The notes beneath the pieces are model-generated. The model saw nothing but the letters and a program-made list of their open reading frames with translations. It ran no database searches and was not told the origin of the DNA. Both the position numbers and the translations under genes were made by a program. A DNA stretch of 48,495 bases from Streptococcus mitis (GTDB taxonomy: Bacteria; Bacillota; Bacilli; Lactobacillales; Streptococcaceae): positions 1-48,495 of the forward strand of contig JAGZLW010000012.1 of the NCBI GenBank assembly GCA_018364455.1, read 5' to 3'. Positions 33,069 through 41,932 of the stretch are shown piece after piece; within the stretch, counting starts at the first letter, position 1; each line of letters begins with the position of its first letter.

Positions 33069-33455
33069 ATGGACTATCAAGCTGTCATTCCTGAGTTTGT
33101 AGTATCTGACATCGAAAAATCACGCCACTTCTACTGCGACCTGCTAGGATTCTCTGTCGAATACGAGCGCCCAGAGGAGAAATTTCTCTTCCTCTCGCTT
33201 GAAGACTGCCAACTTATGCTAGAAGAAGGCAGCTCAGAAGAATTGGCTCAGCTGACCTATCCTTTCGGGCGCGGTGTCAATATTTCCTTTGGCATTGCAG
33301 ATGTTCCTCAGCTCCACCAAAAACTGCTGGAAACTGACTATCCTATCCATCGTCCCCTGACAAAAAGAGAATTTCGAGTAGGAGATAGCTTTATATATCC
33401 TCATGAATTTGCGATTTTGGATCCAGATGGCTATTTTTTAAGATTTAGCGAGTAG
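33069..33455 (+). CDS. VOC-family (glyoxalase/bleomycin resistance-like) protein
   Basis: 128 residues with the paired beta-alpha-beta-beta-beta modules of the vicinal oxygen chelate fold: PEFVVSDIEKSRHFYCDLLG at the start and FAILDPDGYFLRF at the end, where metal-ligand residues usually sit. Such proteins bind or modify small molecules such as bleomycin. Substrate unknown. Preceded by AAGGAGAAAACG and followed by a terminator at 33494-33535. Confidence 0.85.
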   Translation: MDYQAVIPEFVVSDIEKSRHFYCDLLGFSVEYERPEEKFLFLSLEDCQLMLEEGSSEELAQLTYPFGRGVNISFGIADVPQLHQKLLETDYPIHRPLTKREFRVGDSFIYPHEFAILDPDGYFLRFSE

Positions 33456-33493
33456 AATAATAAAGACTGGGAAAAAGTCTTTAAAGTTAAAAA

Positions 33494-33535
33494 GGCATAT
33501 TATCAGGTGTTTAAAAACTTGATAATATGTCTTTT
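33494..33535 (+). terminator. Terminator after exoA-VOC
   Basis: Stem GCATATTATCAGGT / AACTTGATAATATGT with a short T-run, well placed after the VOC stop. The gene-free stretch 33456-34010 contains this, a BOX element and the xpt riboswitch. Confidence 0.75.
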
Positions 33536-33554
33536 ATGATGAAAAAATCTTCTA

Positions 33555-33659
33555 ATACTCTTCGAAAATCAAATTCAAACCACGTCAGCGTCGCCTTACC
33601 GTACTCAAGTACAGCCTGCGGCTAGCTTCCTACTTTGCTCTTTGATTTTCATTGAGTAC
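33555..33659 (+). repeat. BOX element (boxA-boxC type)
   Basis: A 105-bp interspersed repeat beginning ATACTCTTCGAAAATC, containing the boxA core CGTCAGCGTCGCCTTACCGT (one base from the BOX-PCR primer site) and ending with boxC CTGCGGCTAGCTTCCTA..TTTGATTTTCATTGAGTA. No boxB is present. BOX elements are characteristic of S. pneumoniae and close relatives and form stable RNA hairpins. Confidence 0.92.
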
Positions 33660-33738
33660 AAATGTTAGCTTACAATTGAAAATTTGTCTATTTTTCTTCA
33701 TTTTGTTCGTTTTTAAAACCAAAACACTAATAAAACAT

Positions 33739-33767
33739 TTGATTTCTAAAGTTATTTAGTGTAAAAT
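33739..33767 (+). promoter_or_regulatory. xpt-pbuX promoter
   Basis: TTGATT (33739-33744), 17-bp spacer, TAAAAT (33762-33767), about 40 bp before the riboswitch aptamer. Confidence 0.75.
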
Positions 33768-33809
33768 GAAAACATTGGCTCAAGCCTATTTGAAATTGAA
33801 TATCATTTT

Positions 33810-33948
33810 ACTTGTTTATGTCGTGAATTGGCACGACGTTTCTACAAGGTGCCAGAACACCTAACAATAAGTAAGTCAGAAGTGAGGTATGGTCGTTTTT
33901 GCCATGCCTATTTTGGGGACTTGCTTAGAGATTAAGTAAGTCCTTTTT
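33810..33948 (+). promoter_or_regulatory. Purine (guanine-type) riboswitch with terminator
   Basis: P1 is ACTTGTTTA/TAAGTAAGT (nine pairs with G-U), P2 is GTCGTG/CACGAC, and P3 is AGGTG/CACCT preceded by the conserved GTTTCTAC. The junction base after P3 (AACAAT) is C where adenine switches have U, so guanine or xanthine is the ligand. The terminator GGACTTGCTTA/TAAGTAAGTCC plus T-run is at 33917-33948. Its 3' arm repeats the P1 3' strand, so the 5' arm can pair with either, giving classical ligand-induced termination. Confidence 0.93.
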
Positions 33949-34010
33949 CTATTTCTTGCTAGAAACTATAAACAAGCAAATGGATTGGCTTTTAGACTTT
34001 AGGAGGTCTT

Positions 34011-34592
34011 ATGAAATTATTAGAAGAGCGCATCCTCAAGGATGGGCATATCTTGGGTGACAACATCCTCAAGGTGGATTCCTTTTTAACCCACCAAGTT
34101 GACTTTAGCTTGATGCGAGAAATCGGTAAGGTTTTTGCGGAAAAATTTGCTTCTGCTGGTATTACCAAAGTCGTGACCATTGAAGCGTCGGGTATTGCCC
34201 CAGCAATTTTTACAGCGGAAGCCTTAAACGTTCCCATGATTTTCGCTAAAAAAGCTAAAAACATCACTATGAACGAAGGAATCTTAACTGCCGAAGTTTA
34301 CTCCTTTACCAAGCAGGTTACCAGCACCGTTTCTATCGCTGGAAAATTCCTCTCACCAGAGGATAAGGTCTTGATTATCGACGATTTCCTTGCTAATGGC
34401 CAAGCTGCCAAAGGCTTGATTCAAATCATCGAACAAGCTGGTGCCACAGTCGAGGCTATCGGTATTGTGATTGAAAAATCCTTCCAAGATGGCCGTGATT
34501 TGCTTGAAAAAGCAGGCTACCCTGTTCTATCACTCGCTCGTTTGGATCGTTTTGAAAATGGTCAAGTCGTATTTAAGGAGGCAGATCTCTAA
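34011..34592 (+). CDS. xpt: Xanthine phosphoribosyltransferase
   Basis: 193 residues. The PRPP-binding motif VLIIDDFLANGQAAKGL is typical of type I phosphoribosyltransferases, and the N-terminus LLEERILKDGHILGDNILKVDSFLTHQ is the Xpt signature (shown in part). It salvages xanthine to XMP. AGGAGG precedes the ATG. It is coupled to pbuX by a TAATG stop/start overlap and controlled by the riboswitch just upstream. Confidence 0.95.
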   Translation: MKLLEERILKDGHILGDNILKVDSFLTHQVDFSLMREIGKVFAEKFASAGITKVVTIEASGIAPAIFTAEALNVPMIFAKKAKNITMNEGILTAEVYSFTKQVTSTVSIAGKFLSPEDKVLIIDDFLANGQAAKGLIQIIEQAGATVEAIGIVIEKSFQDGRDLLEKAGYPVLSLARLDRFENGQVVFKEADL

Positions 34593-35854
34593 TGCAAACT
34601 CAAGAAAAACACTCGCAAGCAGCCGTTCTTGGTTTGCAGCACTTACTAGCTATGTACTCAGGATCTATCCTGGTTCCCATCATGATTGCGACAGCCCTTG
34701 GCTATTCAGCTGAGCAGTTGACCTACCTGATTTCTACAGATATCTTCATGTGTGGGGTGGCAACCTTCCTCCAACTCCAACTCAACAAATACTTTGGGAT
34801 TGGACTACCAGTCGTTCTAGGAGTTGCTTTCCAGTCGGTCGCTCCCTTGATTATGATTGGGCAAAGCCATGGTAGTGGTGCTATGTTTGGTGCCCTTATC
34901 GCATCAGGGATTTACGTGGTTCTTGTTTCAGGCATCTTCTCAAAAGTGGCCAATCTCTTCCCATCTATCGTAACAGGATCTGTTATTACCACGATTGGTT
35001 TAACCTTGATTCCTGTCGCTATTGGAAATATGGGAAATAACGTTCCAGAGCCAACTGGTCAAAATCTCTTACTTGCAGCTATCACTGTTTTGATTATCCT
35101 CTTGATTAACATCTTTACCAAAGGATTTATCAAGTCTATCTCTATTTTGATTGGTCTGGTTGTTGGAACTGCCATTGCTGCTAGCATGGGCTTGGTTGAC
35201 TTCTCTCCTGTTGCAGCGGCACCTCTTGTTCATGTCCCAACTCCACTCTACTTTGGGATGCCAACCTTTGAAATCTCATCTATTGTCATGATGTGTATCA
35301 TCGCAACGGTTTCTATGGTTGAGTCAACTGGTGTTTATCTGGCCTTGTCTGATATCACAAAGGATCCAATCGACAGCACGCGCCTGCGCAACGGTTACCG
35401 CGCAGAAGGTTTGGCCGTACTTCTCGGAGGAATCTTTAACACCTTCCCTTACACAGGATTTTCACAAAACGTTGGTTTGGTTAAATTGTCAGGTATCAAG
35501 ACTCGCCTGCCAATCTACTACGCAGCCGGTTTCCTGGTTCTCCTTGGACTCCTTCCTAAGTTTGGTGCCCTTGCCCAAATCATTCCAAGTCCTGTCCTCG
35601 GTGGTGCCATGCTGGTGATGTTTGGTTTTGTATCGATTCAAGAGATGCAAATCCTCGCTCGTGTTGACTTTGCTAACAATGAACATAACTTCCTTATCGC
35701 AGCTGTTTCAATCGCTGCAGGTGTCGGTCTAAATAACAGCAATCTCTTTATCAGCATGCCGACAGCCTTCCAAATGTTCTTTTCAAACGGAATCGTCGTA
35801 GCCAGCCTACTTGCTATTGTCCTCAATGCCGTATTAAATCATAAAAAGAAATAA
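34592..35854 (+). CDS. pbuX: Xanthine permease (NCS2 family)
   Basis: 420 residues with 12-14 membrane segments. Family motifs QNVGLVKLSGIKTR and the N-terminal LGLQHLLAMYSGSILVPIM are clear. It imports xanthine by proton symport, feeding Xpt. Its ATG overlaps the xpt stop. In several pneumococci the Dpn restriction locus sits downstream, as I recall; here a terminator and a thioesterase gene follow within 40 bp. Confidence 0.94.
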   Translation: MQTQEKHSQAAVLGLQHLLAMYSGSILVPIMIATALGYSAEQLTYLISTDIFMCGVATFLQLQLNKYFGIGLPVVLGVAFQSVAPLIMIGQSHGSGAMFGALIASGIYVVLVSGIFSKVANLFPSIVTGSVITTIGLTLIPVAIGNMGNNVPEPTGQNLLLAAITVLIILLINIFTKGFIKSISILIGLVVGTAIAASMGLVDFSPVAAAPLVHVPTPLYFGMPTFEISSIVMMCIIATVSMVESTGVYLALSDITKDPIDSTRLRNGYRAEGLAVLLGGIFNTFPYTGFSQNVGLVKLSGIKTRLPIYYAAGFLVLLGLLPKFGALAQIIPSPVLGGAMLVMFGFVSIQEMQILARVDFANNEHNFLIAAVSIAAGVGLNNSNLFISMPTAFQMFFSNGIVVASLLAIVLNAVLNHKKK

Positions 35855-35855
35855 G

Positions 35856-35880
35856 AAAAAGAGGTGCGAGCCTCTTTTTT
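35856..35880. terminator. Bidirectional terminator after pbuX
   Basis: AAAAAGAGG/CCTCTTTTT stem with flanking A/T runs between convergent pbuX and the thioesterase gene. Confidence 0.88.
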
Positions 35881-35886
35881 GTTTAT

Positions 35887-36291
35887 CTATATCCTTACCT
35901 GTCTGTCTTCTGACCGCTGGCCTGTGACAAACATGGTGAAGGTTGCCTTGCAGACATTTCTGCCTTCTTGATTGGTGATGTCCACATCCACTACACAGGT
36001 TGTGCGACCCTGATGGACACATTCTCCTTTAATGATCAGCACATCGTCGAGTTTTCCTGCCTTGAGGTAGTTGATAGAGGACTGGAGTGTCACTCCATCA
36101 AGCCCCAGAGATATGACCACCAAACCACTAATCTGGTCGCAAAGGGTAAAGAGATAGCCACCATGGGCATTACCATAGTAGTTGAGCGAAGAGTCCACTA
36201 CTTTGGTCGTCACCACAACGTGACCATCTCTCATTTGTTCAATTTCGTAATTTTCAAAGGCAGATATAGCGTCAAAATGAAAATCTTTCAT
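35887..36291 (-). CDS. PaaI-type hotdog thioesterase
   Basis: About 134 residues from the ATG at 36291 (MKDFHFDAISAF), which has AGGAGG at the right distance; the longer frame does not. The hotdog core includes YYGNAHGGYLFTLCDQISGL, where Asn/His/Gly and the downstream Asp act in acyl-CoA hydrolysis. Substrate unknown. It precedes galT in the same direction with a 69-bp gap. Confidence 0.85.
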   Translation of the reverse strand: MKDFHFDAISAFENYEIEQMRDGHVVVTTKVVDSSLNYYGNAHGGYLFTLCDQISGLVVISLGLDGVTLQSSINYLKAGKLDDVLIIKGECVHQGRTTCVVDVDITNQEGRNVCKATFTMFVTGQRSEDRQVRI

Positions 36292-36360
36292 GGTTTCCTC
36301 CTGATATTTCAAACGACACTATGATACTACTTTTTATAGGACTGTGCAAGGAGAAAGCTC

Positions 36361-37842
36361 CTAATCTGGTAAAATCCCAATCTGTTCTACAAAGCGCATA
36401 AAGGCTACCTGTCCATTCTCCGTCTGCTTGTAAACTCCTGCATCCTCAAGTACACGCGCAAAGATAGCACCCACAGAGTCCTTGACGATGTCAAGGGCTT
36501 TTTCTTTATCCGTTAGGTCTGGATGGTGGGCTTTTAGTTGGTCTGCCCATTCCTGATGATAATCGGCAACTGTATCAGCTTCTCCTACAAGATGGCTAGC
36601 GACTTGCTCCACTTCTTCTTTCAGACGTGGTGGTAAGATTGCCAAGCCCATGACCTCAATCAAGCCGATATTTTCCTTCTTGATATGTTGGACATCCTTG
36701 TGAGGATGATAGATGCCATCAGGATGTTCTGCAGAAGTCTGATTGTCTCTCAAGACTAAGTCCAACTCAAACTGTCCATCACGTTTGCGGGCAATGGGGG
36801 TAATGGTATGGTGTGGTGTTCCATTACTTTCTGCCAAGACTTGCACCCTTGGATCTGAATACTGGCGCCATTCCTGCAAAATCTTGTCAGCTAAGTTGAT
36901 CAAATCTTCTTTGGAAACCGAAGTCAAACGCAACACTGACATTGGCCACTTAACAATTCCAGCCTTGACCTGCTCAAAACCAGCAAATCGGAAGGTCTTT
37001 TGCAAGGGAGCCAATTCCATAGGAAATACGTGACGGCCTCCCTGGTAGTGGTCATGAGTCAGAATTGACCCTCCCACAATCGGCAAGTCGGCATTAGAGC
37101 CAGCAAAATATCCTGGAAACTGCTCTACGATAGCCAACAAACGTTCAAAACTCTGACGACTAATGGCCATGGGACGATGCTGGCCATCTAAGAAAATACA
37201 GTGCTCATTAAAGTAAGCATAGGGCGAATACTGGAAGCCCCATTCCTGACCATCCATTTCAAAACGGATAATACGGTGGTTGCTGCGAGCTGGGTGGTTA
37301 ACTCGACCATGATAGCCCTCGTTCTCTAGACAAAGCTGACACTGAGGATAATTACTAGCTTGCACCAACTTGGCTGCCGCAATCTCTTTCGGATCCTTTT
37401 CAGGCTTAGAGAGGTTGATGGTAATTTCAAGCTCACCGTAATCAGATGGAACACGATAAGCGATATTTTTAGCAATGGCCTTGAGTTTGATGTAGTCATT
37501 TTTCTGACTGAGTTGGTAAAAATCCGCTATCGCATTCTCCGGAGATCGGGCATAGGTTATCCAAAAGTCACGATTAACCTGACTGGGACAAGGGGTCACC
37601 AAATCCATCAGTTCAGCACCGAGAATTTCACGCGCAGTCTGACTATCCTCAATCGTCTCTAATCGAACGGCTTCCTCAACCAACTGATCCTTGAGGTCAA
37701 TCAATTTATCCAGATTGGTCTCAGCTTCCAAAACACCATCTCCCACTCGTGCCAAGACACGATTGGTCAGGTAGATTCGATCCATTTCCTCATATGTACT
37801 TTCTGCAATGACATGTGTTACAAATTTATCTACTAAGGTCAC
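36361..37842 (-). CDS. galT: Galactose-1-phosphate uridylyltransferase (type 2)
   Basis: 493 residues, the long Firmicutes GalT type. Markers are SNHRIIRFEMDGQEWGFQYS and the histidine-rich LTHDHYQGGRHVFPME catalytic stretch. It exchanges UMP between UDP-glucose and Gal-1-P in the Leloir pathway. The start codon is GTG (37842) seven bases after GGAGG. galK ends 18 bp upstream, so the two form an operon. galE is not in the window. Confidence 0.95.
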   Translation of the reverse strand: MTLVDKFVTHVIAESTYEEMDRIYLTNRVLARVGDGVLEAETNLDKLIDLKDQLVEEAVRLETIEDSQTAREILGAELMDLVTPCPSQVNRDFWITYARSPENAIADFYQLSQKNDYIKLKAIAKNIAYRVPSDYGELEITINLSKPEKDPKEIAAAKLVQASNYPQCQLCLENEGYHGRVNHPARSNHRIIRFEMDGQEWGFQYSPYAYFNEHCIFLDGQHRPMAISRQSFERLLAIVEQFPGYFAGSNADLPIVGGSILTHDHYQGGRHVFPMELAPLQKTFRFAGFEQVKAGIVKWPMSVLRLTSVSKEDLINLADKILQEWRQYSDPRVQVLAESNGTPHHTITPIARKRDGQFELDLVLRDNQTSAEHPDGIYHPHKDVQHIKKENIGLIEVMGLAILPPRLKEEVEQVASHLVGEADTVADYHQEWADQLKAHHPDLTDKEKALDIVKDSVGAIFARVLEDAGVYKQTENGQVAFMRFVEQIGILPD

Positions 37843-37860
37843 TATAGAGCCTCCTTTTGA

Positions 37861-39039
37861 CTAATCAAGGACGCGAGTGCCACCTGCAACTTCAGCGATA
37901 TAGAAGCTTGGAGCGTATCCAACTACTTCCTCGTAGTGTTTGCCAACAACTTCCTTAAAGGCCTCAACAGCATCTTTTTGCACCAAAGCAATGGCACAGC
38001 CGCCAAAACCAGCCCCTGTCATACGAGCACCGAGAACACCTTCTTGAGCCCAAGCTGTGTGAACAAGGGTATCCAATTCCAAGCCAGTTACTTCATAATC
38101 ATGCTCCAGAGAAACGTGTGACGCATTCATCAAACGACCAAATGTTTCCAAATCTCCTGCTTGAAGGGCTGCTTGAGCTTTAAGGGTACGTTGGTTTTCA
38201 AGCACAGCATGGCGAGCACGTTTCAAACGATTTTCATCTTTGATTAGGTAGCTATATTGGTCAAAGGCCCACTCGTCCAATTCACCCAAGGTCTGGATGT
38301 CTAAGGCAACTTGCAATTCTTCCACTGCCTTTTCACACTCAGCACGACGTTCATTGTATTTAGAGTCCGCCAATTCACGGCGTTTGTTAGTGTTCATGAT
38401 AACAACGACATTGTCCTTCAAATCAAGTGGCACCAAGTCATACTCTAAAGTGTTAGTATCTAAGTAAATAGCACGTTGGTCCGCTCCCATTCCGATAGCA
38501 AACTGGTCCATGATACCAGAATTGACTCCGATAAAGTTGTTTTCTGTTTGTTTTCCGATTTTAACCAAATCCAAACGGTCTAATTTTAAATCAAAGAGAT
38601 GCTCTGCCACAACCCCTGTCAAAAGTTCCAAGGATGCTGAAGAAGACAAGCCAGCACCATTTGGGATATTCCCATAAACATAAAAATCAAACCCTTTGTC
38701 AATCACATGCCCAGCTTCTTGCAAGAAATGAAGAACTCCTTTTGGATAATTGGTCCAGTTGTGCTCTTTTTCAAACTTGAGGTCAGCTAAAGGTACTTCG
38801 ATGATGCCCTTGTCCTCAAAGTTTGCTGAGTAGAAACGCAAGACTTGATCATCACGTTTGCGAGCTGCACCGTAAGTTCCCAAGGAAATAGCAGCAGGAA
38901 AAACGTGCCCACCGTTGTAGTCTGTGTGCTCACCAATCAAGTTGATACGGCCTGGTGAAAAGAAGGTTTGGTCTGCTTCTTGATCAAAAACAGCAAGAAA
39001 GTCTTTGCGAAGCGCTTCAGCAGTAAGATGTTGTGTCAT
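37861..39039 (-). CDS. galK: Galactokinase
   Basis: 392 residues of the GHMP kinase family. The substrate motif GRINLIGEHTDYNGGHVFP is at about 27-46, the ATP loop is PNGAGLSSSASLELLTG and the C-terminal GHMP motif is ARMTGAGFGGCAIALV. It phosphorylates galactose. It is the first gene of galKT, divergent from galR. Confidence 0.96.
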   Translation of the reverse strand: MTQHLTAEALRKDFLAVFDQEADQTFFSPGRINLIGEHTDYNGGHVFPAAISLGTYGAARKRDDQVLRFYSANFEDKGIIEVPLADLKFEKEHNWTNYPKGVLHFLQEAGHVIDKGFDFYVYGNIPNGAGLSSSASLELLTGVVAEHLFDLKLDRLDLVKIGKQTENNFIGVNSGIMDQFAIGMGADQRAIYLDTNTLEYDLVPLDLKDNVVVIMNTNKRRELADSKYNERRAECEKAVEELQVALDIQTLGELDEWAFDQYSYLIKDENRLKRARHAVLENQRTLKAQAALQAGDLETFGRLMNASHVSLEHDYEVTGLELDTLVHTAWAQEGVLGARMTGAGFGGCAIALVQKDAVEAFKEVVGKHYEEVVGYAPSFYIAEVAGGTRVLD

Positions 39040-39095
39040 ATGATTTCTCCTTTTACTGTCCGTTAAGTCACCTTAACGTGTAATCGTTTTCTTCT

Positions 39096-39160
39096 ATTGT
39101 ATCCAAGGGATTTCCCAAGGTCAATCCTTTTTACTAAAATTTTACTAAACTATCAGTAAA
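39096..39160 (-). promoter_or_regulatory. galK promoter and probable GalR operators
   Basis: Minus-strand TTGACC (39124-39119), 17-bp spacer, TACAAT (39101-39096). Its spacer is a palindrome (CCAAGGGATTTCCCAAGG). Upstream lie TTTTTACTAAAA (39128-39139) and the inverted repeat TTTACT/AGTAAA (39141-39160), likely GalR sites shared by the divergent galK and galR promoters (galR -10 TATACT at 39177-39182). A CGTTAAG/CTTAACG hairpin is in the galK leader. Confidence 0.7.
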
Positions 39161-39202
39161 AGACAGAAAAATATGATATACTAATCTAATCAAGGAGGAT
39201 TT

Positions 39203-40207
39203 ATGGCTACCTTAAAAGACATTGCACAGCTAGCCTCTGTCTCTATCGCGACCGTATCCCGTGTCCTCAACCGCGACCAGAGCCTATCTGTCACAGAAGA
39301 AACCAGACACCGTATTTTAACTGTTGCTGAAGAGTTGGGCTACACCAAGCACCTCAAGACAGGCGAGTCCCACAAACCCAAGCAAAAGATTGCCATTATC
39401 CAATGGGTCAGCGAACAAGGGGAGCTGGACGACCTCTACTACTACCAGATTCGCCTAGGCATAGAAAAAAGAGCCCAAGAACTGGACTATGATATCTTGC
39501 GCTATTTTAATGACCATCCTTTTACCCTAAGCGAAGAAGTGATTGGGATTCTCTGCATCGGAAAGTTTAGCCGAGCTCAGATTTCTGCCTTTGAAGAATA
39601 CCAAAAACCTCTTGTCTTTCTAGATAGCGATACCCTCTCGCTGGGACACACCTGCATTATCACAGACTTTTACACTGCCATGAAACAGGTTGTCGATTAT
39701 TTTCTCAGCCAAGGGATGGACCGCATCGGGATTCTAACAGGCCTTGAAGAAACAACCGACCAAGAAGAAATCATTGAGGATAAGCGACTGGAAAATTTTA
39801 GGAACTACAGTCAAACAAAAGGAATCTATCATGATGAACTGGTCTTTCAAGGAAGCTTTACCGCCCAGTCTGGCTATGACTTGATGAAGGAGGCCATTCA
39901 GAGCTTAGGAAACCAACTGCCGCCAGCATTTTTCGCAGCTAGCGATAGTTTAGCCATCGGTGCCCTCCGTGCGCTCCAAGAAGCTGGAATCAGCCTGCCA
40001 GGCCGCGTCAGTCTTATTTCCTTTAACGATACTAGCCTGACCAAGCAAGTCTATCCTCCCCTCTCCAGCATCACCGTCTATACCGAAGAAATGGGCCGAG
40101 CAGGTATGGATATTCTTAACAAGGAAGTACTCCACGGTCGGAAAATCCCTAGTCTAACCATGCTGGGAACCAGACTGACTCTGAGAGAGAGTACAAAGAA
40201 TGATTAG
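39203..40207 (+). CDS. galR: LacI-family galactose regulator
   Basis: 334 residues. HTH at the extreme N-terminus (LKDIAQLASVSIATVSRVLN), then a ligand domain with PPAFFAASDSLAIGALRAL. Divergent transcription from galKT and shared TTTACT-type repeats support the GalR assignment. AAGGAGG precedes the ATG. In pneumococci I recall an alcohol dehydrogenase and a MerR gene between galR and czcD; they are absent here. Confidence 0.9.
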   Translation: MATLKDIAQLASVSIATVSRVLNRDQSLSVTEETRHRILTVAEELGYTKHLKTGESHKPKQKIAIIQWVSEQGELDDLYYYQIRLGIEKRAQELDYDILRYFNDHPFTLSEEVIGILCIGKFSRAQISAFEEYQKPLVFLDSDTLSLGHTCIITDFYTAMKQVVDYFLSQGMDRIGILTGLEETTDQEEIIEDKRLENFRNYSQTKGIYHDELVFQGSFTAQSGYDLMKEAIQSLGNQLPPAFFAASDSLAIGALRALQEAGISLPGRVSLISFNDTSLTKQVYPPLSSITVYTEEMGRAGMDILNKEVLHGRKIPSLTMLGTRLTLRESTKND

Positions 40208-40268
40208 AATTACAAAACGACCGCTAGCAAGGCTGTTTCTCTAATAATCTCTATGATTCCGCTCCAAC

Positions 40269-41126
40269 TCACACCTTTCGCTTATGTGCTTGGTGACTTT
40301 CTAGATCAACATCAACTTCAATGGTAATATTTTGAAAGCCACAATCTTTGAGGAAAATTCGAATAGATTCTTTACAAGTTTCCATATGCTCCATCTCTTT
40401 TAAACAAACATGGACAATGGCATTTTTTTCCAAACCATCCATAGTCCAGAGATTAAGCTGATTGATACTAGCGACATGATCCAATTCTGCTAAATCCGTC
40501 TTGATCTTCTGGATATCTACTCCTTCTGGCACTGCATCGAGGAATATCTTGAGCGTGCTCCAAAAACGTGGAAGGGCTTTTGACAGAACAAAGAAGGAAA
40601 TAGCAATAGACAAGAGCGGATCCAAGATATACCAATCGGTAAATCGAAGAACAATGGCCATCAGGATGACAGCCACCCAACCCAAGGTATCTTCCAGAAA
40701 GTGCAGGCTGAGAATGGATTCGTTCTTGGTTTGTCCTTTGCGAATGACGAGACTCGCTAGCACATTGATAGTAATCGCAATAATTCCTAACCAGAAAATC
40801 CCCTCATCATTGACCGATTGTGGATGAAAGATTTTCGCTATATTTTCCAAAATCACTAGGATGGATCCTGTGATAAGAATCACAGCAGTCACCAGGGCCC
40901 CTAAAAGACTAAATCGCTTGTAACCCAAGGTATAATGCCTATCTTCTTCACGATTGGAGATTGTTTCTAGAAGGGCTGATATGCCAATGGCTATAGCATC
41001 CCCCAAGTCATGAACAGAATCAGCGAGAACGGCACTCGAACCAAATATTCCTCCTGCGATAAACTCAACAATAGCATAGCTTAAATTTAAGAAAAAAGCT
41101 ATCCAAACAGTATATTTTGCCTTCAT
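40269..41126 (-). CDS. czcD: Cation diffusion facilitator, zinc exporter
   Basis: About 285 residues from the ATG at 41126 (MKAKYTVW); an ATG at 41135 sits against the AAAGGA site. Six membrane segments; the zinc transport sites are in ADSVHDLGDAIAIG and HFLEDTLGWVAV. A cytoplasmic C-terminal domain follows (~205-285). It exports zinc in exchange for protons. Divergent from the TetR-type regulator, with a palindrome overlapping its promoter. Confidence 0.9.
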   Translation of the reverse strand: MKAKYTVWIAFFLNLSYAIVEFIAGGIFGSSAVLADSVHDLGDAIAIGISALLETISNREEDRHYTLGYKRFSLLGALVTAVILITGSILVILENIAKIFHPQSVNDEGIFWLGIIAITINVLASLVIRKGQTKNESILSLHFLEDTLGWVAVILMAIVLRFTDWYILDPLLSIAISFFVLSKALPRFWSTLKIFLDAVPEGVDIQKIKTDLAELDHVASINQLNLWTMDGLEKNAIVHVCLKEMEHMETCKESIRIFLKDCGFQNITIEVDVDLESHQAHKRKV

Positions 41127-41155
41127 CTTTCTCATTCCTTTGTTATAATAGATTT

Positions 41156-41172
41156 ATGAACACCTTGTTCAT
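41156..41172. promoter_or_regulatory. Palindromic operator in the czcD promoter
   Basis: ATGAACA-CCT-TGTTCAT is a perfect 7+7 palindrome just upstream of a TATTAT -10 (41150-41145) for czcD. A second partial site CTGAACAA is near 41233-41240, close to the regulator gene. Binding by the adjacent TetR-family protein (SczA in pneumococcus) is inferred. Confidence 0.72.
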
Positions 41173-41258
41173 TATCATTATCCACTAAAACTCAAAGAAA
41201 GGATAGAAGCAAAAGGTCAGCTTTATTCAGTTCTGAACAATTTGCCTCAAGTGTCTAT

Positions 41259-41795
41259 ATGACTAAGATTGACCGCCGTATCAGCAAAACAAAAAAAGCC
41301 ATCTTTCAAGCTTTTCTACAACTTTTGAACGATAAGGGCTACGAATCCACTACAGTTCAGGATATCATTGAACTCGCAGATGTTGGACGTTCCACCTTTT
41401 ACTGTCACTATGAGAGCAAGGAACTACTTCTGGACGAGCTTTGCCGCTACCTCTTTCATCATCTCTTTGAAAGAGAGCAACCCATTTCAACTGAGGACTA
41501 CCTCGCCCACCTCTTTCTTCATTTTCAGAAAAACCAAGACCATATCACCAGTCTGCTATTTTCCAAAAATGACTACTTCCTCCGTCAACTCCATAAAGAG
41601 CTAGAACACCATGTCTATCCCATGTTGGCTGATGAGTTAAAAGAAGCCCACACTAATCTGCCTACTTCTTACCTCCAACACTTGGTAGTGTCCAACTTTA
41701 TCGAGACATTGACCTGGTGGCTCAAAAAAGGACAAGACTTTACATACCAGGAAGTTGTCCAGTTTTATCTAGACCTTCTCATTCCTAAAAATTGA
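41259..41795 (+). CDS. sczA: TetR-family regulator of zinc efflux
   Basis: 178 residues. N-terminal HTH: TTVQDIIELADVGRSTFYCHYESKELLLDEL; the C-terminal domain carries several His and Asp/Glu residues that could bind zinc. The pneumococcal orthologue SczA activates czcD when zinc is high. No Shine-Dalgarno is obvious before the ATG. It is divergent from czcD and ends at a terminator (41809-41842). Confidence 0.86.
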   Translation: MTKIDRRISKTKKAIFQAFLQLLNDKGYESTTVQDIIELADVGRSTFYCHYESKELLLDELCRYLFHHLFEREQPISTEDYLAHLFLHFQKNQDHITSLLFSKNDYFLRQLHKELEHHVYPMLADELKEAHTNLPTSYLQHLVVSNFIETLTWWLKKGQDFTYQEVVQFYLDLLIPKN

Positions 41796-41808
41796 ATACA
41801 GAGTAGAG

Positions 41809-41842
41809 CTCAGTTGCCTTATTTCTAGGCTACTGAGTTTTT
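41809..41842 (+). terminator. Terminator of sczA
   Basis: CTCAGT-GCC / GGC-ACTGAG stem followed by TTTTT. Confidence 0.85.
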
Positions 41843-41857
41843 ATCTTTTCAACAATC

Positions 41858-41886
41858 AAAAAAGCCCAGACAACATTGTCTGAGCG
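41858..41886 (-). terminator. Terminator of the proV-proWX operon
   Basis: On the minus strand CTCAGACAA / TTGTCTGGGC followed by TTTTTT, about 47 bp after the proWX stop. Confidence 0.85.
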
Positions 41887-41932
41887 TTCTTCTATATGGT
41901 CGTTTAACAAAGTTGAGTTTGACATTTTCGAA

